From Parabacteroides sp. (GTDB taxonomy: Bacteria > Bacteroidota > Bacteroidia > Bacteroidales > Tannerellaceae): a stretch of DNA of 41,544 nt. Every line of letters begins with the position of its first letter. The stretch's first letter is position 1. Position numbers and translations under genes: made by a program. The stretch spans positions 1-41,544 of the forward strand of contig JAGBDR010000070.1 in the NCBI GenBank assembly GCA_017937385.1, written 5' to 3'. This document shows, piece by piece, positions 1 to 8,269 of this stretch. Under the pieces are notes generated by a model, which did not search any database, was not told the DNA's origin, and saw only the letters and a list, made by a program, of their open reading frames with translations.

Positions 1-36
1 TGTTCGCCTGTCGCAGGGTAATTGCCGTTGTTCCAT

Positions 37-64
37 GTAGAGACGCACAGCCGTGCGTCTCTAC
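37..64. repeat. Dispersed palindromic repeat, intact copy
   Basis: Two perfect 12-base arms (GTAGAGACGCAC and its complement) surround a 4-base loop. A second, partly decayed copy lies at 10862-10889. Sequence outside the arms is also loosely complementary (gccgtt on the left, aacggc on the right), so the full hairpin may be longer. It lies about 60 bases beyond the stop of the minus-strand DUF6383 gene and could end its transcript, but no T-run follows. I see no coding sequence in the rest of 1-122. Confidence 0.8.
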
Positions 65-122
65 GGTACGGGGAACGGCACGCGGCCAAACATTTTAGAA
101 TTATTTGATTATAAATTCATGC

Positions 123-3100
123 TTATTTTACGATAGCCTTCACTGCTTCTTCGCCTTCGACTGCTACTACGACTACACCCTGAGGAGCAGCGATTACAGC
201 ATTGTCAGAAGCCAGAACCGTGTTAGCAACTACCTGACCGAGGATGTTAGAGATAACAACCTTCTTACCGGCTGCACCAGCGATTGTTACCTGACCTTCA
301 CCGGCGATAACCGTTACTTCAGATGTAGCGATTGTTTCGTTATCTGTCGGTTGTTCTTCAAACTTTTCGTCCATATTGAAGATGTCGGCATCTTCGATCT
401 TGTCTACAACAACTACGACACCGTTCATCCATTTCAACCAGCCTTCACCATCTTTTTCAACCTTGTCGATACCCGGCAATCTCTTGTAGTTGGCAGTTTC
501 GATACGGAATGAGCCTGCTGCCTGATCGTCATAACGGAAGGCGAACTTAGCTTGGTTGTAGCCATCGTTACCAACGATGATCTTCTTGTTGTCGGAAGCG
601 ATGATCAAAGTATCCTTGATGTGAGTAGCCTGAACGAATCCTAAACGATAGTAGTTTTCGCTGTTGATATACGGATTGCCTACTTTGTGTTTGTTAGCCT
701 TATCCCACTTGATAGCTGTGTCAACCAAGTTAACCAGATAACGGCCTTCTACCCAACCGTCAACATCTTTCAGGTGTTCGTCTTTGCAATCTGCGCCTAC
801 ACCGTGTACCGGGCAATACTTGCCAGCCGGAGTCACCTTCGGACCTACAACCAGCATATACTGCGGACGATATGTATTGTAACGTACATACGCTGTGTCA
901 GCTACCATGCCCGAAGCAATCTGCGGGAACTGAGCGATATTTTCCATACCCAAGAAGTGCTTGTCTTCAAACAGAACAGACTTTTCATTGTCGTTTCTGA
1001 AGATAGAGATTGTATCCAACGGATTGACAACGCGACGATACATCGGCTTGTTTGTTTCTTCGATTACAAACAGGTCGTTTTCGATACGGTTGAACAGGTT
1101 CGTTACATTCAGAAGACCATCCTGCGTGTCACCTGCATATACTTTCTGCTGGTTAGCACAGTCATCAAAACTTGTCTGATACAGAGGAGTCGTCGTTCCA
1201 TCGACTTCTTCATCCAATTTCCACGGTTCAACCAAACGCAGATTCAACTTTTCTGCCTTTTGACGCAGAGCGTAGAAATATTCTTTTTCGTTTTCTTTAA
1301 CAGCTTCACCTACTTTCTTTGCAAAGAATGTCTTGCTGGCTGTATTGTAGAACAACTTTTCGTTATACTGATTTACGAATGAATAAGTTACAACTTTCAA
1401 CGTATCTTCAATATAATCCTGGATTTCATCTTCTGCATTCCAGAAGTACAGTTTGTTGACAACATAGATACTGTCGGAACGTTTAGCTTTATCCTGGTAA
1501 GCCGCATTTTCATATTCTTTCTTCTCAGCATTGTGAGCTACAGCAGTCCAAATGGAAGCATCGCTATCGTCAGCAGACAAGCTGATTGCATGACCTTCAG
1601 AATGTTCTTCTGTGAACCAAGCGTTTCCACCGAATACCTTAGAGTAGAATGCGATATGGAATTTCTTGTTCAGCAAATCAACAGTGCTACCCAAACGATC
1701 GTAACCGTCAGCCTCTGTTGTTTCAACCGGTTTGATTTCAAACTTCTTTCCTCCTAAAGAGTAGATATGATCATCTTTCGTACCAGATTCATACAATGCT
1801 GTACCTGCAATCGTATACGTTGCATTCTGATTTTCACGGTTTGTGAAAATATAAGTATTAGCAACTTCGTCATAAGTCAAAGCCCACTGGCTTTCCAAGA
1901 TGTTGTTTACAGATGAAACGAATTCTGATTTTACACAAGCCTCGTTTTCTACGATACCCAGAACTTTCCCATCCTTCAAGTTCTTCACTGTAAAGAATTT
2001 CGGAGCCAAAACTTTCTTCCAGTCAGCCAAGTTGTCGCCACCTAATTTGATTTGGATTGGCTTCAGAACGATTGGAGACTGTTCGTAATTGTAAGTCGGT
2101 TCAACAGCCAAATAAGCCTCATTTCTGAAGTCAAGACGTCCGATTTGGCCTTTGTATTTATTATTATGGTCAAAAACATTAATCCCTACAATTTCTGTTA
2201 CAGCTGTAACACTTTCCTTTTCATTATAGTTGAATTGGAACTTGCCATAATATTTCTGTTCACCCGATTTCAAGATATCTCTTTTCAAAACATCTTCACT
2301 AACTTCTGTGAAAGCATAAGCACGCTGCCATGAACCTTCAGCCAAATCAGCCAATGCTACAACATACTTGCCATTACCGTTCTTTACATAAAATTCAGAC
2401 TGAGTTGTTGCAGCCACAAACTTCTTGTTATTGCTATCCCATGCCATCGGAGTCAAATGACCAGTGAAATAGTTGTCTTTCAAAGTAACATTCCAAGCTG
2501 TTTCTGGTTCATTCAATCCCTTGATTGTTACAGAGAAACCGTTTTCTTCGTAATAGTTCAATTGGTTAGCAGTCAAAACTCTATTCTGGGACTCTACAAA
2601 TGCGAAAAGAGAAGCATCTTTCAAGTCTGAAACCAAAGAAAACTTACCATCTTTGTAAGATACATACTTGCCAGAAAGAGTTTTCAACAAATAACCATTA
2701 TCAGTTTCTTCAACCGTAAAGTCATTATCAGTAACTTCATTTTCATCTGCAATATAAAAATCTTCACCACCAAAATTGTAAGTGAAAGAGAAAGTTCCTT
2801 TGTTTTGAGGATCTTCTTTTGCAACAAAAAGAGATGTATAGCTGTCGCCTACATTAAATTTATAAGTTTTACCATCAATAAGACCAGCTTTAAACCATTC
2901 CCATTCAGATGGAGTTTCCAAATTGGTGGCATCAGCGTCAAAAGCGATTACAAGTTTAGTATTATCATTAGTTAAGATATCTTTTTGAGAATCCATATAC
3001 ACTTTACTCAGTTGTGTATAAGCCTCCTCACCGACTTCAACTCCCTTTTCATTAATACTAAATGCAGCTGATTTACCAATCTTCAATATTTCACCTTCAA

Positions 3101-3374
3101 AATTCACTAACTGATAAGTGCCTTTTTCTGTCTTTACAACTTTCCAATAAGACTTACCAAGAGCTTGAGCAAGAGAACCATCAGCACCAATCAAATAACG
3201 AGGAATTTGAAGAGTAGCCCACGCCTTGCTGTCAGCGTCTTGTTTAGCCACTGCGCTAATTGTGTAATACTTTCCGTCACCAGCCACCTTAGACAATTGT
3301 TCTGCCCAAGCTGAGGAAAGCAATCCACCGGCCAGTAAGAACCCGGCCATCAGAGTAGAAAACTTTTTGTTCAT
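123..3374 (-). CDS. Large secreted DUF6383-type surface protein
   Basis: A secreted protein of 1083 residues. It starts with a signal peptide (MNKKFSTLMAGFLLAGG, then SSAWA before the likely cleavage site). The long middle part is rich in K, D, N, Y and F, with many short beta-like segments. The last 75 residues form a small domain containing GKKVVISNILGQVV and a run of valines, which resembles the DUF6383 C-terminal domain of Parabacteroides secreted proteins. It also looks like the terminal sorting or secretion domains of other Bacteroidetes surface proteins. I chose the ATG at 3374 because the signal peptide begins there; an in-frame ATG lies 13 codons upstream. No enzyme motif is visible. 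Two Cys and several His near residue 890 (KYCPVHGVGADCKDEH) could bind a metal. Function is unknown; a cell-surface role is inferred. Confidence 0.85.
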   Translation of the reverse strand: MNKKFSTLMAGFLLAGGLLSSAWAEQLSKVAGDGKYYTISAVAKQDADSKAWATLQIPRYLIGADGSLAQALGKSYWKVVKTEKGTYQLVNFEGEILKIGKSAAFSINEKGVEVGEEAYTQLSKVYMDSQKDILTNDNTKLVIAFDADATNLETPSEWEWFKAGLIDGKTYKFNVGDSYTSLFVAKEDPQNKGTFSFTYNFGGEDFYIADENEVTDNDFTVEETDNGYLLKTLSGKYVSYKDGKFSLVSDLKDASLFAFVESQNRVLTANQLNYYEENGFSVTIKGLNEPETAWNVTLKDNYFTGHLTPMAWDSNNKKFVAATTQSEFYVKNGNGKYVVALADLAEGSWQRAYAFTEVSEDVLKRDILKSGEQKYYGKFQFNYNEKESVTAVTEIVGINVFDHNNKYKGQIGRLDFRNEAYLAVEPTYNYEQSPIVLKPIQIKLGGDNLADWKKVLAPKFFTVKNLKDGKVLGIVENEACVKSEFVSSVNNILESQWALTYDEVANTYIFTNRENQNATYTIAGTALYESGTKDDHIYSLGGKKFEIKPVETTEADGYDRLGSTVDLLNKKFHIAFYSKVFGGNAWFTEEHSEGHAISLSADDSDASIWTAVAHNAEKKEYENAAYQDKAKRSDSIYVVNKLYFWNAEDEIQDYIEDTLKVVTYSFVNQYNEKLFYNTASKTFFAKKVGEAVKENEKEYFYALRQKAEKLNLRLVEPWKLDEEVDGTTTPLYQTSFDDCANQQKVYAGDTQDGLLNVTNLFNRIENDLFVIEETNKPMYRRVVNPLDTISIFRNDNEKSVLFEDKHFLGMENIAQFPQIASGMVADTAYVRYNTYRPQYMLVVGPKVTPAGKYCPVHGVGADCKDEHLKDVDGWVEGRYLVNLVDTAIKWDKANKHKVGNPYINSENYYRLGFVQATHIKDTLIIASDNKKIIVGNDGYNQAKFAFRYDDQAAGSFRIETANYKRLPGIDKVEKDGEGWLKWMNGVVVVVDKIEDADIFNMDEKFEEQPTDNETIATSEVTVIAGEGQVTIAGAAGKKVVISNILGQVVANTVLASDNAVIAAPQGVVVVAVEGEEAVKAIVK

Positions 3375-3478
3375 AATCAATAAATAATTAATTGTTAATA
3401 AAATAGTGTACAAAAAAACTCAACAATTAATTTTACGAAGGGGAATGACAACCTCCGCGAATGATTATGAACGAGCAT

Positions 3479-3559
3479 AAAAAAAACGCGAACTGTTATC
3501 TATTATCCAATTAGAGGCTCTGGTAAGCCCGTAGAAAAATAATAGAACAACAGCCCGCG
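3479..3559 (-). terminator. Rho-independent terminator of the candidate small RNA
   Basis: On the minus strand CGCG plus CTGTTGTTCTATTAT pairs, with a bulge, with ATAATAGATAACAG plus CGCG. The loop holds a smaller GGCT/AGCC hairpin. Eight T residues follow directly (3479-3486). The stem is unusually long for a terminator, so it may also be part of the functional RNA. Confidence 0.65.
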
Positions 3560-3744
3560 CTTTATACGATATAATACACTCCACCCTTAGTGGATAAACT
3601 ATAACGTAATCGGCGCAAGCATTTACTGTCCATTATTCCTTTCTACTCAAAAATTTACCAGATTTCTAATTGGGAATAATCTTCGTAAAATGCTTACAAT
3701 ATGTAATTGATCCCGCACACTGTAGACCGCTATCTACTACAGAA
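3479..3744 (-). ncRNA. Candidate structured small RNA, possibly 6S-like
   Basis: This is a self-contained minus-strand unit of about 266 nt. It has a TAnnTTTG box at 3751-3758, a 5' hairpin (CTGTAG/CTACAG, 3720-3742) and a long imperfect stem. In that stem AAGCATTT (3688-3695) pairs with AAATGCTT (3617-3624) and ATTATTCC (3673-3680) pairs with GGAATAAT (3632-3639), leaving a symmetric 7x7 internal loop. A small hairpin TCCAC/GTGGA follows (3580-3594), then a terminator hairpin with eight T. No convincing ORF lies inside. A long stem with an open central bubble is typical of 6S RNA. A Bacteroidales-specific RNA family is the other obvious candidate. It could also be an attenuator leader of the DUF6383 gene, which starts 105 bases after the T-run and has no clean promoter of its own. 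Confidence 0.55.
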
Positions 3745-3750
3745 TCGTTG

Positions 3751-3758
3751 CAAAGGTA
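3751..3758 (-). promoter_or_regulatory. -7 promoter box TACCTTTG for the candidate small RNA
   Basis: The minus strand reads TACCTTTG, matching the Bacteroidetes -7 consensus TAnnTTTG. It places a start of transcription near 3744, just before the first hairpin. I see no clean -33 TTTG at the usual spacing. Confidence 0.5.
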
Positions 3759-3837
3759 AATAGGTTTTCCGAATCAACAAGAAAAAACACTCATAATTTT
3801 CCAAAATATAGGGGTTGAAGGACAAAACAATAGCATT

Positions 3838-3884
3838 TAGGCAACATATTCCCCCTATCTGAGGATAAGAGGGTTGAATGCCTA
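3838..3884 (-). terminator. Hairpin downstream of the plug-domain gene
   Basis: TAGGCA pairs with TGCCTA, enclosing a second stem of CCCTCTTATC against GATAGGGGG with a CTCA loop. It begins 26 bases after the stop codon of the gene at 3910-6237. The following minus-strand sequence is only moderately T-rich, so termination is inferred. Confidence 0.45.
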
Positions 3885-3909
3885 CGACGGGATATCCTTT
3901 CCGGATTCA

Positions 3910-6237
3910 CTATTTAACCTCAAACGGCCGGCAAAAGGAGACGACTTTTTTGTCTTTTGTGATGACATCGACCAACAAGACGTAGTGTCCAGGCAGGACG
4001 GGAGCACGAAGCGGTTCATACACCCTATTTGAGGACCGGTATAAACCCAAGGGATAAACGGTTGATCGGGCTGACGGTTCTGACGGATCTATCGGTTGCA
4101 GGCCCGATCCTCGCAACGTCTGTAACAACAAAACACCACCTTGTGCGTTGTAAGGGATACAACGTGTATCCGATGGTTTAAGTATCTCAATGGATTTAAA
4201 TCCTCCGGCGGGTTGGTCCAAAATGTAATTGATATCACCGAACGCAATTTCGCCATCTACCACAACGGTCAGCTTGCTATTCATCACGCCACCTCCAAGC
4301 CGCATATCTCGCGTGCTACGCCAAAAGACACCCAATTCTCCACCCGACGAAGAAGAGGTATGAGAGAGGTTTGCAACCCGCTCCTTATCTTCATTGCTGA
4401 ACCTCCTTCGTTTCTCGCGTGCACCTAACTCACCGATTCCTCCTCCTTCGGAAGTGGCTCGTACAACAATGGTCGGGAATCGGCTCAATACGGAATAGAG
4501 GCTCAATCCCGCCCGTTTCTGCAATTCGATTTCTCCTATGAAATTGATCGGTGTCCGGCTCAGTTTCCGTATATCGACCGGTTTGCGGGCCTGTACCGTC
4601 ACACTGTCAAGATGATACACTTTGTCTTGGTTTTCATCTATGCTGTAACGAATAGAGGAACCGGTTTGCGAGATATCCGGCAGTAAACGGGTTTGCCGGA
4701 ATAGCGGATAGGGAATTCCGGATTCCGGATAGGCAGCCGTATCCAGAGTAAACATACAATTCTTTGGTTTCCCCTTGCTGTCCCGGGCGGAAAGGATAAA
4801 ACGCGTACCGCTCGCATAATCGTCGACCGGAAAGATGAAATGTCCTTTTTCATCTGTTGTTCCCGAATAATACATTTGGTCATCGGCGTTTTGCGCCTCA
4901 ATAACCGTCCCCGCCGGTAAGGGGCAGTTTTCTTTTTCCCACGCCGTGCCGGAAAGGAGCATCACATCTTCTGCAAAATAAGTATGAGGCATTCCTTCTT
5001 TTATCAATTCTTCTATGGAGAAAAGGGCAAAGCGGGCCGTGAACAGCCAGTTGTTTATTTCCGCCATTTGATTCTCCCAATCCTGGCTGTCCATCAGTGG
5101 AAAACGAACGGGTGACAAAAGTTCGTTACCAAACCCAAAAGCGGGATAAGCCTGTGACGCCATCAAATCATATCGGGGAACCACCCGGGTAAAAACGACG
5201 CTACTGTCCGGCAAGCGGTTTTCAAGATTCAACGGTGCTTCCGGTGCATAAACCGGTTGTGGCAACCGGCAGGCGATATCGAAAGGAGGTTCGGTCGGTG
5301 GCAACCACACGCTACGCCCATTCAACAAACGGGCGTCCTTGTCTGTCAAGAAAAGCGTATAACTCCCTGCGGGATATTCGGTCAAATCGACCCTAACTGA
5401 GGTTTGCCCCGCCTGAAGAGGGATCTCCTTTAAACCGGTCTCGGCATGATAGAAAAACAGATGCAAGGCCTGTTCTTCAGATGAGAAAATCCGGCAGGCA
5501 AGGCGTTTCCTATTCAAAACGACCTGTAAAGCTGTCCCTGAGGCAACTGCCTCTACCGGAAAACGGAAAAAGCGACCGTCATATTCGACCAGCAACTGAT
5601 AGGGTTTTCCACCCGTCGGCTGAAACACAAATTTGCCTAACCCATTATCAGAAACCGCTATCTGATGTATCACCGTGTCCTGATTAGCCGCAAGGAGCTT
5701 TACTTGTGTGGGAACGACCGGGAAACCGTCGTCGTCGGTCAGATGGAAAACCAGGTTTTGGCGAAACCCCTCCAGCAAACTTCCGCTTTCCGGATAAATA
5801 TGCGCATGGACTTCACGCACCACGGCATTCTTTTGCGGATGGACAGTTCCCAACAGAAAGGGAACAACAGTCTGGCTTTCCGAGGCATAGTTTTGCATCA
5901 ACCGCGTATATGCTCTCAGATAACACACATGGGATTCCCATTCCAACTGGGTAGGTATCTCCGTACAGAAAACACCATCCTCGCGACAAGCCACCTTTTG
6001 CCGAAGCAACAGGGAATCCCGATCGTCCATACATTCAATATAGACATACCGGCTATAAGGATTTGACTGACCGTTTCCACTTGCCATCACTTGCCCTTTT
6101 ACCCGCAGCGTATCGCCCGGCACACAGCTTTCTTTCTCCGTCGCCAGAAAAACACGTTCGGTCTGCAACGTCTGTCCCCAAAGCGGAAACAGGCAGCACA
6201 GGCAGAGTTGCATGATCAAAAATTTATATGAGTTCAT
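3910..6237 (-). CDS. Secreted MG-type domain protein with orphan TonB plug domain
   Basis: A 775-residue exported protein with signal peptide (FLIMQLCLCCLFPLWGQ). The N-terminal part (residues about 25-130, PGDTLRVKGQV) looks like the macroglobulin MG2 domain of alpha-2-macroglobulin-like proteins. The middle has more beta-rich repeats, including a carboxypeptidase-regulatory-like segment (GTVIEAQNADDQ, DEKGHFIF). Residues about 560-700 resemble a TonB-receptor plug (IELQKRAGLSLYSVLSRFPTI, later VVVDGEIAFGD and GGVLLLQT). No 22-strand barrel follows, so it is not a transporter. Such proteins are common but uncharacterised in Bacteroidales; an outer-membrane or periplasmic adaptor role is inferred. 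I chose the ATG at 6237; a TTG five codons upstream would overlap the preceding gene. Confidence 0.75.
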   Translation of the reverse strand: MNSYKFLIMQLCLCCLFPLWGQTLQTERVFLATEKESCVPGDTLRVKGQVMASGNGQSNPYSRYVYIECMDDRDSLLLRQKVACREDGVFCTEIPTQLEWESHVCYLRAYTRLMQNYASESQTVVPFLLGTVHPQKNAVVREVHAHIYPESGSLLEGFRQNLVFHLTDDDGFPVVPTQVKLLAANQDTVIHQIAVSDNGLGKFVFQPTGGKPYQLLVEYDGRFFRFPVEAVASGTALQVVLNRKRLACRIFSSEEQALHLFFYHAETGLKEIPLQAGQTSVRVDLTEYPAGSYTLFLTDKDARLLNGRSVWLPPTEPPFDIACRLPQPVYAPEAPLNLENRLPDSSVVFTRVVPRYDLMASQAYPAFGFGNELLSPVRFPLMDSQDWENQMAEINNWLFTARFALFSIEELIKEGMPHTYFAEDVMLLSGTAWEKENCPLPAGTVIEAQNADDQMYYSGTTDEKGHFIFPVDDYASGTRFILSARDSKGKPKNCMFTLDTAAYPESGIPYPLFRQTRLLPDISQTGSSIRYSIDENQDKVYHLDSVTVQARKPVDIRKLSRTPINFIGEIELQKRAGLSLYSVLSRFPTIVVRATSEGGGIGELGAREKRRRFSNEDKERVANLSHTSSSSGGELGVFWRSTRDMRLGGGVMNSKLTVVVDGEIAFGDINYILDQPAGGFKSIEILKPSDTRCIPYNAQGGVLLLQTLRGSGLQPIDPSEPSARSTVYPLGLYRSSNRVYEPLRAPVLPGHYVLLVDVITKDKKVVSFCRPFEVK

Positions 6238-6244
6238 TTTGTGT

Positions 6245-6679
6245 TTAGCCAAATATTATACGTATAACTACGATTCTAACCAAAACTGGCATAGTTCCCG
6301 TCCATGGAGCTGAAGCATCATCCATTATATTTACTTGCAAATCCCAAAAACCCTGATCCTTATAGCGTTTGTATATATGATCCATGAAATTTTCCTGACT
6401 AATTGTTAAATACAAATGGTTGCCATTTATCTCACATGAAGATACAATCCCATTTTGGATTTCAATTCGTTCATAACTGCCTATTTCTATATGAGCATCA
6501 ACTATAACTTCAGGGTCATTCATATTATAACTTACAGCTCCCCAAAAGCTCGTTGGGACATTTGAGTTTTCACTACTAAGGATGCTAATATTAGTATTTT
6601 CTCCTCCAATGTTTTTCGCTGAGATACCTGAAGTTGTAATCCATAACAACAAAACTGAAAGTAATTTTAATCGCTTCAT
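6245..6679 (-). CDS. Small secreted protein of unknown function
   Basis: A 144-residue protein with a clear signal peptide (MKRLKLLSVLLLWITTSGISA) and a predicted beta-rich mature part (VIVDAHIEIGSYERIEI, NHLYLTISQ). It ends 7 bases before the start of the plug-domain gene, so the two form an operon and probably act together in the cell envelope. The ATG at 6697 would add six residues before the signal peptide. Its base composition is more AT-rich than the gene downstream. I do not recognise a family with confidence; it resembles small Bacteroides DUF3244-like secreted proteins only in layout. Confidence 0.7.
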   Translation of the reverse strand: MKRLKLLSVLLLWITTSGISAKNIGGENTNISILSSENSNVPTSFWGAVSYNMNDPEVIVDAHIEIGSYERIEIQNGIVSSCEINGNHLYLTISQENFMDHIYKRYKDQGFWDLQVNIMDDASAPWTGTMPVLVRIVVIRIIFG

Positions 6680-6898
6680 ATAAGTGTATTTTATCATACC
6701 ACAATATTAATACCTTCTTTTTAAATACACATACTATCTATCATAAAAATGCAATTTATTAAGGTATAAAATAACCTATTCATTTGATGTTAAATTCCGA
6801 ATGATACTGAATTAACAAATTTTTCATGTGTGCATTTACAAAACAATACACCATTAGAGTTTTTCCTTAATACTATATGCTGATCTCAAGATATTCCA

Positions 6899-6906
6899 TA
6901 CCTTTG
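6899..6906 (+). promoter_or_regulatory. -7 box of the first antitoxin copy
   Basis: TACCTTTG matches TAnnTTTG and lies 30 bases before the start codon at 6937. The leader between box and gene is almost identical to that of the second copy. Confidence 0.55.
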
Positions 6907-6936
6907 TCCGCATAACATAACAAAAACCATAAGAAT

Positions 6937-7170
6937 ATGGATTCAATCGCAATCAAGAAAGTAAAGCTATTCCTTCCGGAAGTGGATATGGATGTGCTGA
7001 AAAAGTTGGCGCAGCAATACGGTTGGAGTATCGGCAAGAAGAAATCAGGTATTCAAAGAGGGTTGGACGATATCAAGGCTGGACGGGTTTACAAAGCCAA
7101 AGACATGGATGATTTAAAACGGCACTTATTAGCTAAGATCCAAAGATATTCCATACCTTTGCCCACATAA
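6937..7170 (+). CDS. Orphan antitoxin paralogue, first copy
   Basis: A 77-residue protein whose first 50 residues are nearly identical to the antitoxin at 7192-7392 (MDSIAIKKVKLFLPEVDMD). The tail after GRVYKAK is different (DMDDLKRHLLAK). Its last eight residues (RYSIPLPT) are encoded by the promoter leader of the second copy, so the natural C-terminus has probably been lost. No toxin gene follows it directly. In this type of antitoxin the N-terminal part usually binds DNA and the C-terminal part wraps the toxin. This copy may therefore still bind the shared operator without neutralising the neighbouring toxin. It could also be a non-functional relic. Confidence 0.75.
   Translation: MDSIAIKKVKLFLPEVDMDVLKKLAQQYGWSIGKKKSGIQRGLDDIKAGRVYKAKDMDDLKRHLLAKIQRYSIPLPT
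7154..7161 (+). promoter_or_regulatory. -7 box of the second antitoxin copy
   Basis: TACCTTTG lies 30 bases before the start codon at 7192. It also lies inside the last codons of the first antitoxin copy. Confidence 0.55.
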
Positions 7171-7191
7171 CATAACAAAAACCATAAAAAT

Positions 7192-7392
7192 ATGGATTCA
7201 ATCGCAATCAAGAAAGTAGAACTGTTCCTTCCGGAAGTGGATATGGAGGTGCTGAAGAAGTTGGCGCAGCAATACGGTTGGAGTATCGGCAAGAAGAAAT
7301 CGGGCATTCAAAGAGGGTTGGACGATATCAAGGCTGGACGGGTACATAAAGCTAAAAATGCCGAAGATATGTTCAAACAGATATTAGGATGA
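7192..7392 (+). CDS. Antitoxin of a YafQ-type toxin-antitoxin pair
   Basis: A 66-residue protein that overlaps the toxin start by four bases (ATGA at 7389-7392), the usual sign of translational coupling in type II systems. The C-terminal part (GRVHKAKNAEDMFKQILG) looks like the toxin-binding tail of RelB/DinJ-like antitoxins. The N-terminal part is not a DNA-binding fold I can name. It is expected to bind and block the toxin and to repress its own promoter. It is one of two tandem copies in the window, and the only one directly linked to a toxin. Confidence 0.85.
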   Translation: MDSIAIKKVELFLPEVDMEVLKKLAQQYGWSIGKKKSGIQRGLDDIKAGRVHKAKNAEDMFKQILG

Positions 7393-7664
7393 GATACGAA
7401 CTGGAATATGCCAACAGTTTTAAGAAAGACCTTAAAACCTGTAAGAAAAGAGGCTACAACTTAGCTCTACTACAAGAAGTCATCGAAATACTGCAAGAAA
7501 CCGGAACCTTGCCCGAACGTTATCGGGCGCACAAGCTCAGCGGGACTTTTGAAGGGCTATGGGAATGCCATATCAAAGGCGACTGGCTCTTGATATGGCA
7601 ACAAAACGATATGGAACTTATCTTGATTATGACCGATACCGGCACTCATGCCGACCTGTTCTGA
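7389..7664 (+). CDS. YafQ-family mRNA interferase toxin
   Basis: A 91-residue RelE/YafQ-type toxin that should cut mRNA in the ribosome A site. All residues important in E. coli YafQ have counterparts here: H48 (YRAHKLSG), H61 and D65-W66 (ECHIKGDW), and H87 near the end (GTHADLF). The basic N-terminal segment (FKKDLKTCKKRG) fits ribosome binding. Length and motif spacing are normal, so the toxin is probably active and needs its antitoxin. The gene converges with folE, only 10 bases separating the two stop codons. Confidence 0.93.
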   Translation: MRYELEYANSFKKDLKTCKKRGYNLALLQEVIEILQETGTLPERYRAHKLSGTFEGLWECHIKGDWLLIWQQNDMELILIMTDTGTHADLF

Positions 7665-7674
7665 AAACAGGGCT

Positions 7675-8268
7675 TTACCGGTTGTGTTTGATCAGATTCA
7701 TAAATTCTTCGCGCGTCTTGGCTTGCTGGAAGAATCCGGTGAAGTCGGAAGTCGTGGTCAGGGAGTTCTGTTTCTCGACACCGCGCATCTGCATACACAT
7801 GTGTTGCGCCTCGATCACGACCATCACGCCTAACGGGTCGAGTGTTTCCTGGATGCAATCTTTGATCTGCATGGTCAGACGTTCCTGGATCTGAAGACGG
7901 CGGGCGAAGATATCCACGACACGGGGGATCTTGCTCAACCCCGTGATATACTTTTTAGGGATATAGGCGACATGGGCCTTTCCGAAGAAAGGCAACATGT
8001 GATGCTCACAAAGAGAAAAGAAATCGATATCCTTTACAATCACCATCTGTTTGTAGTCTTCTTCCTTGAACATGGCGCTGCGAAGCACGGCAGCCGGATC
8101 TTCCCGGTATCCCTTGGTCAGGAACTGCATCGCTTTGGCAACACGTTCAGGCGTTTTCAATAGGCCTTCGCGGTCTACATCTTCGCCAAGCAGATCGATA
8201 ATGCTTTTATAATGGCCGGCCAGCTCTTCACGGGCCAGCAAAGTCTTCTCGTTTACTTCTTCACTCAT
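7675..8268 (-). CDS. folE: GTP cyclohydrolase I
   Basis: A 197-residue enzyme that converts GTP to 7,8-dihydroneopterin triphosphate, the first step of folate synthesis and a source for queuosine precursors. Zinc ligands are visible as Cys and His in [15 protein letters not shown] and the second Cys in [11 protein letters not shown]. The substrate-binding GLSKIPR and the C-terminal [11 protein letters not shown] are typical. Length is normal for the bacterial enzyme. Its ATG lies one base after the stop codon of the SPOR gene, so it is the last gene of the DUF1599-doxX-tpiA-SPOR-folE operon. Confidence 0.98.
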   Translation of the reverse strand: MSEEVNEKTLLAREELAGHYKSIIDLLGEDVDREGLLKTPERVAKAMQFLTKGYREDPAAVLRSAMFKEEDYKQMVIVKDIDFFSLCEHHMLPFFGKAHVAYIPKKYITGLSKIPRVVDIFARRLQIQERLTMQIKDCIQETLDPLGVMVVIEAQHMCMQMRGVEKQNSLTTTSDFTGFFQQAKTREEFMNLIKHNR

Positions 8269-8269
8269 T

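Larger units (their letters stand above)
6887..7356 (+). repeat. 255-bp tandem duplication of antitoxin gene and promoter
   Basis: Bases 6887-7101 and 7142-7356 are near-identical at a fixed offset of 255 bases. Each copy contains the leader (ATATTCCATACCTTTG), the start codon and the first 50 or so codons of an antitoxin gene. Similarity stops abruptly near codon 51, so the two C-terminal tails differ. Confidence 0.95.

Noticed and set aside
123-512. Plus-strand frame opposite the DUF6383 gene end
   Set aside because: Antisense shadow with low-complexity Cys/Phe/Tyr-rich composition and no start signals.
3375-3478. A separate promoter for the DUF6383 gene after the small RNA terminator
   Set aside because: Searched for TAnnTTTG on the minus strand and found no clean match. 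The gene may depend on read-through, or on a promoter I cannot recognise.
7655-7671. Hairpin CCTGTT/AACAGG between the convergent YafQ and folE stops as a shared terminator
   Set aside because: Only six base pairs and no T-run on either strand.
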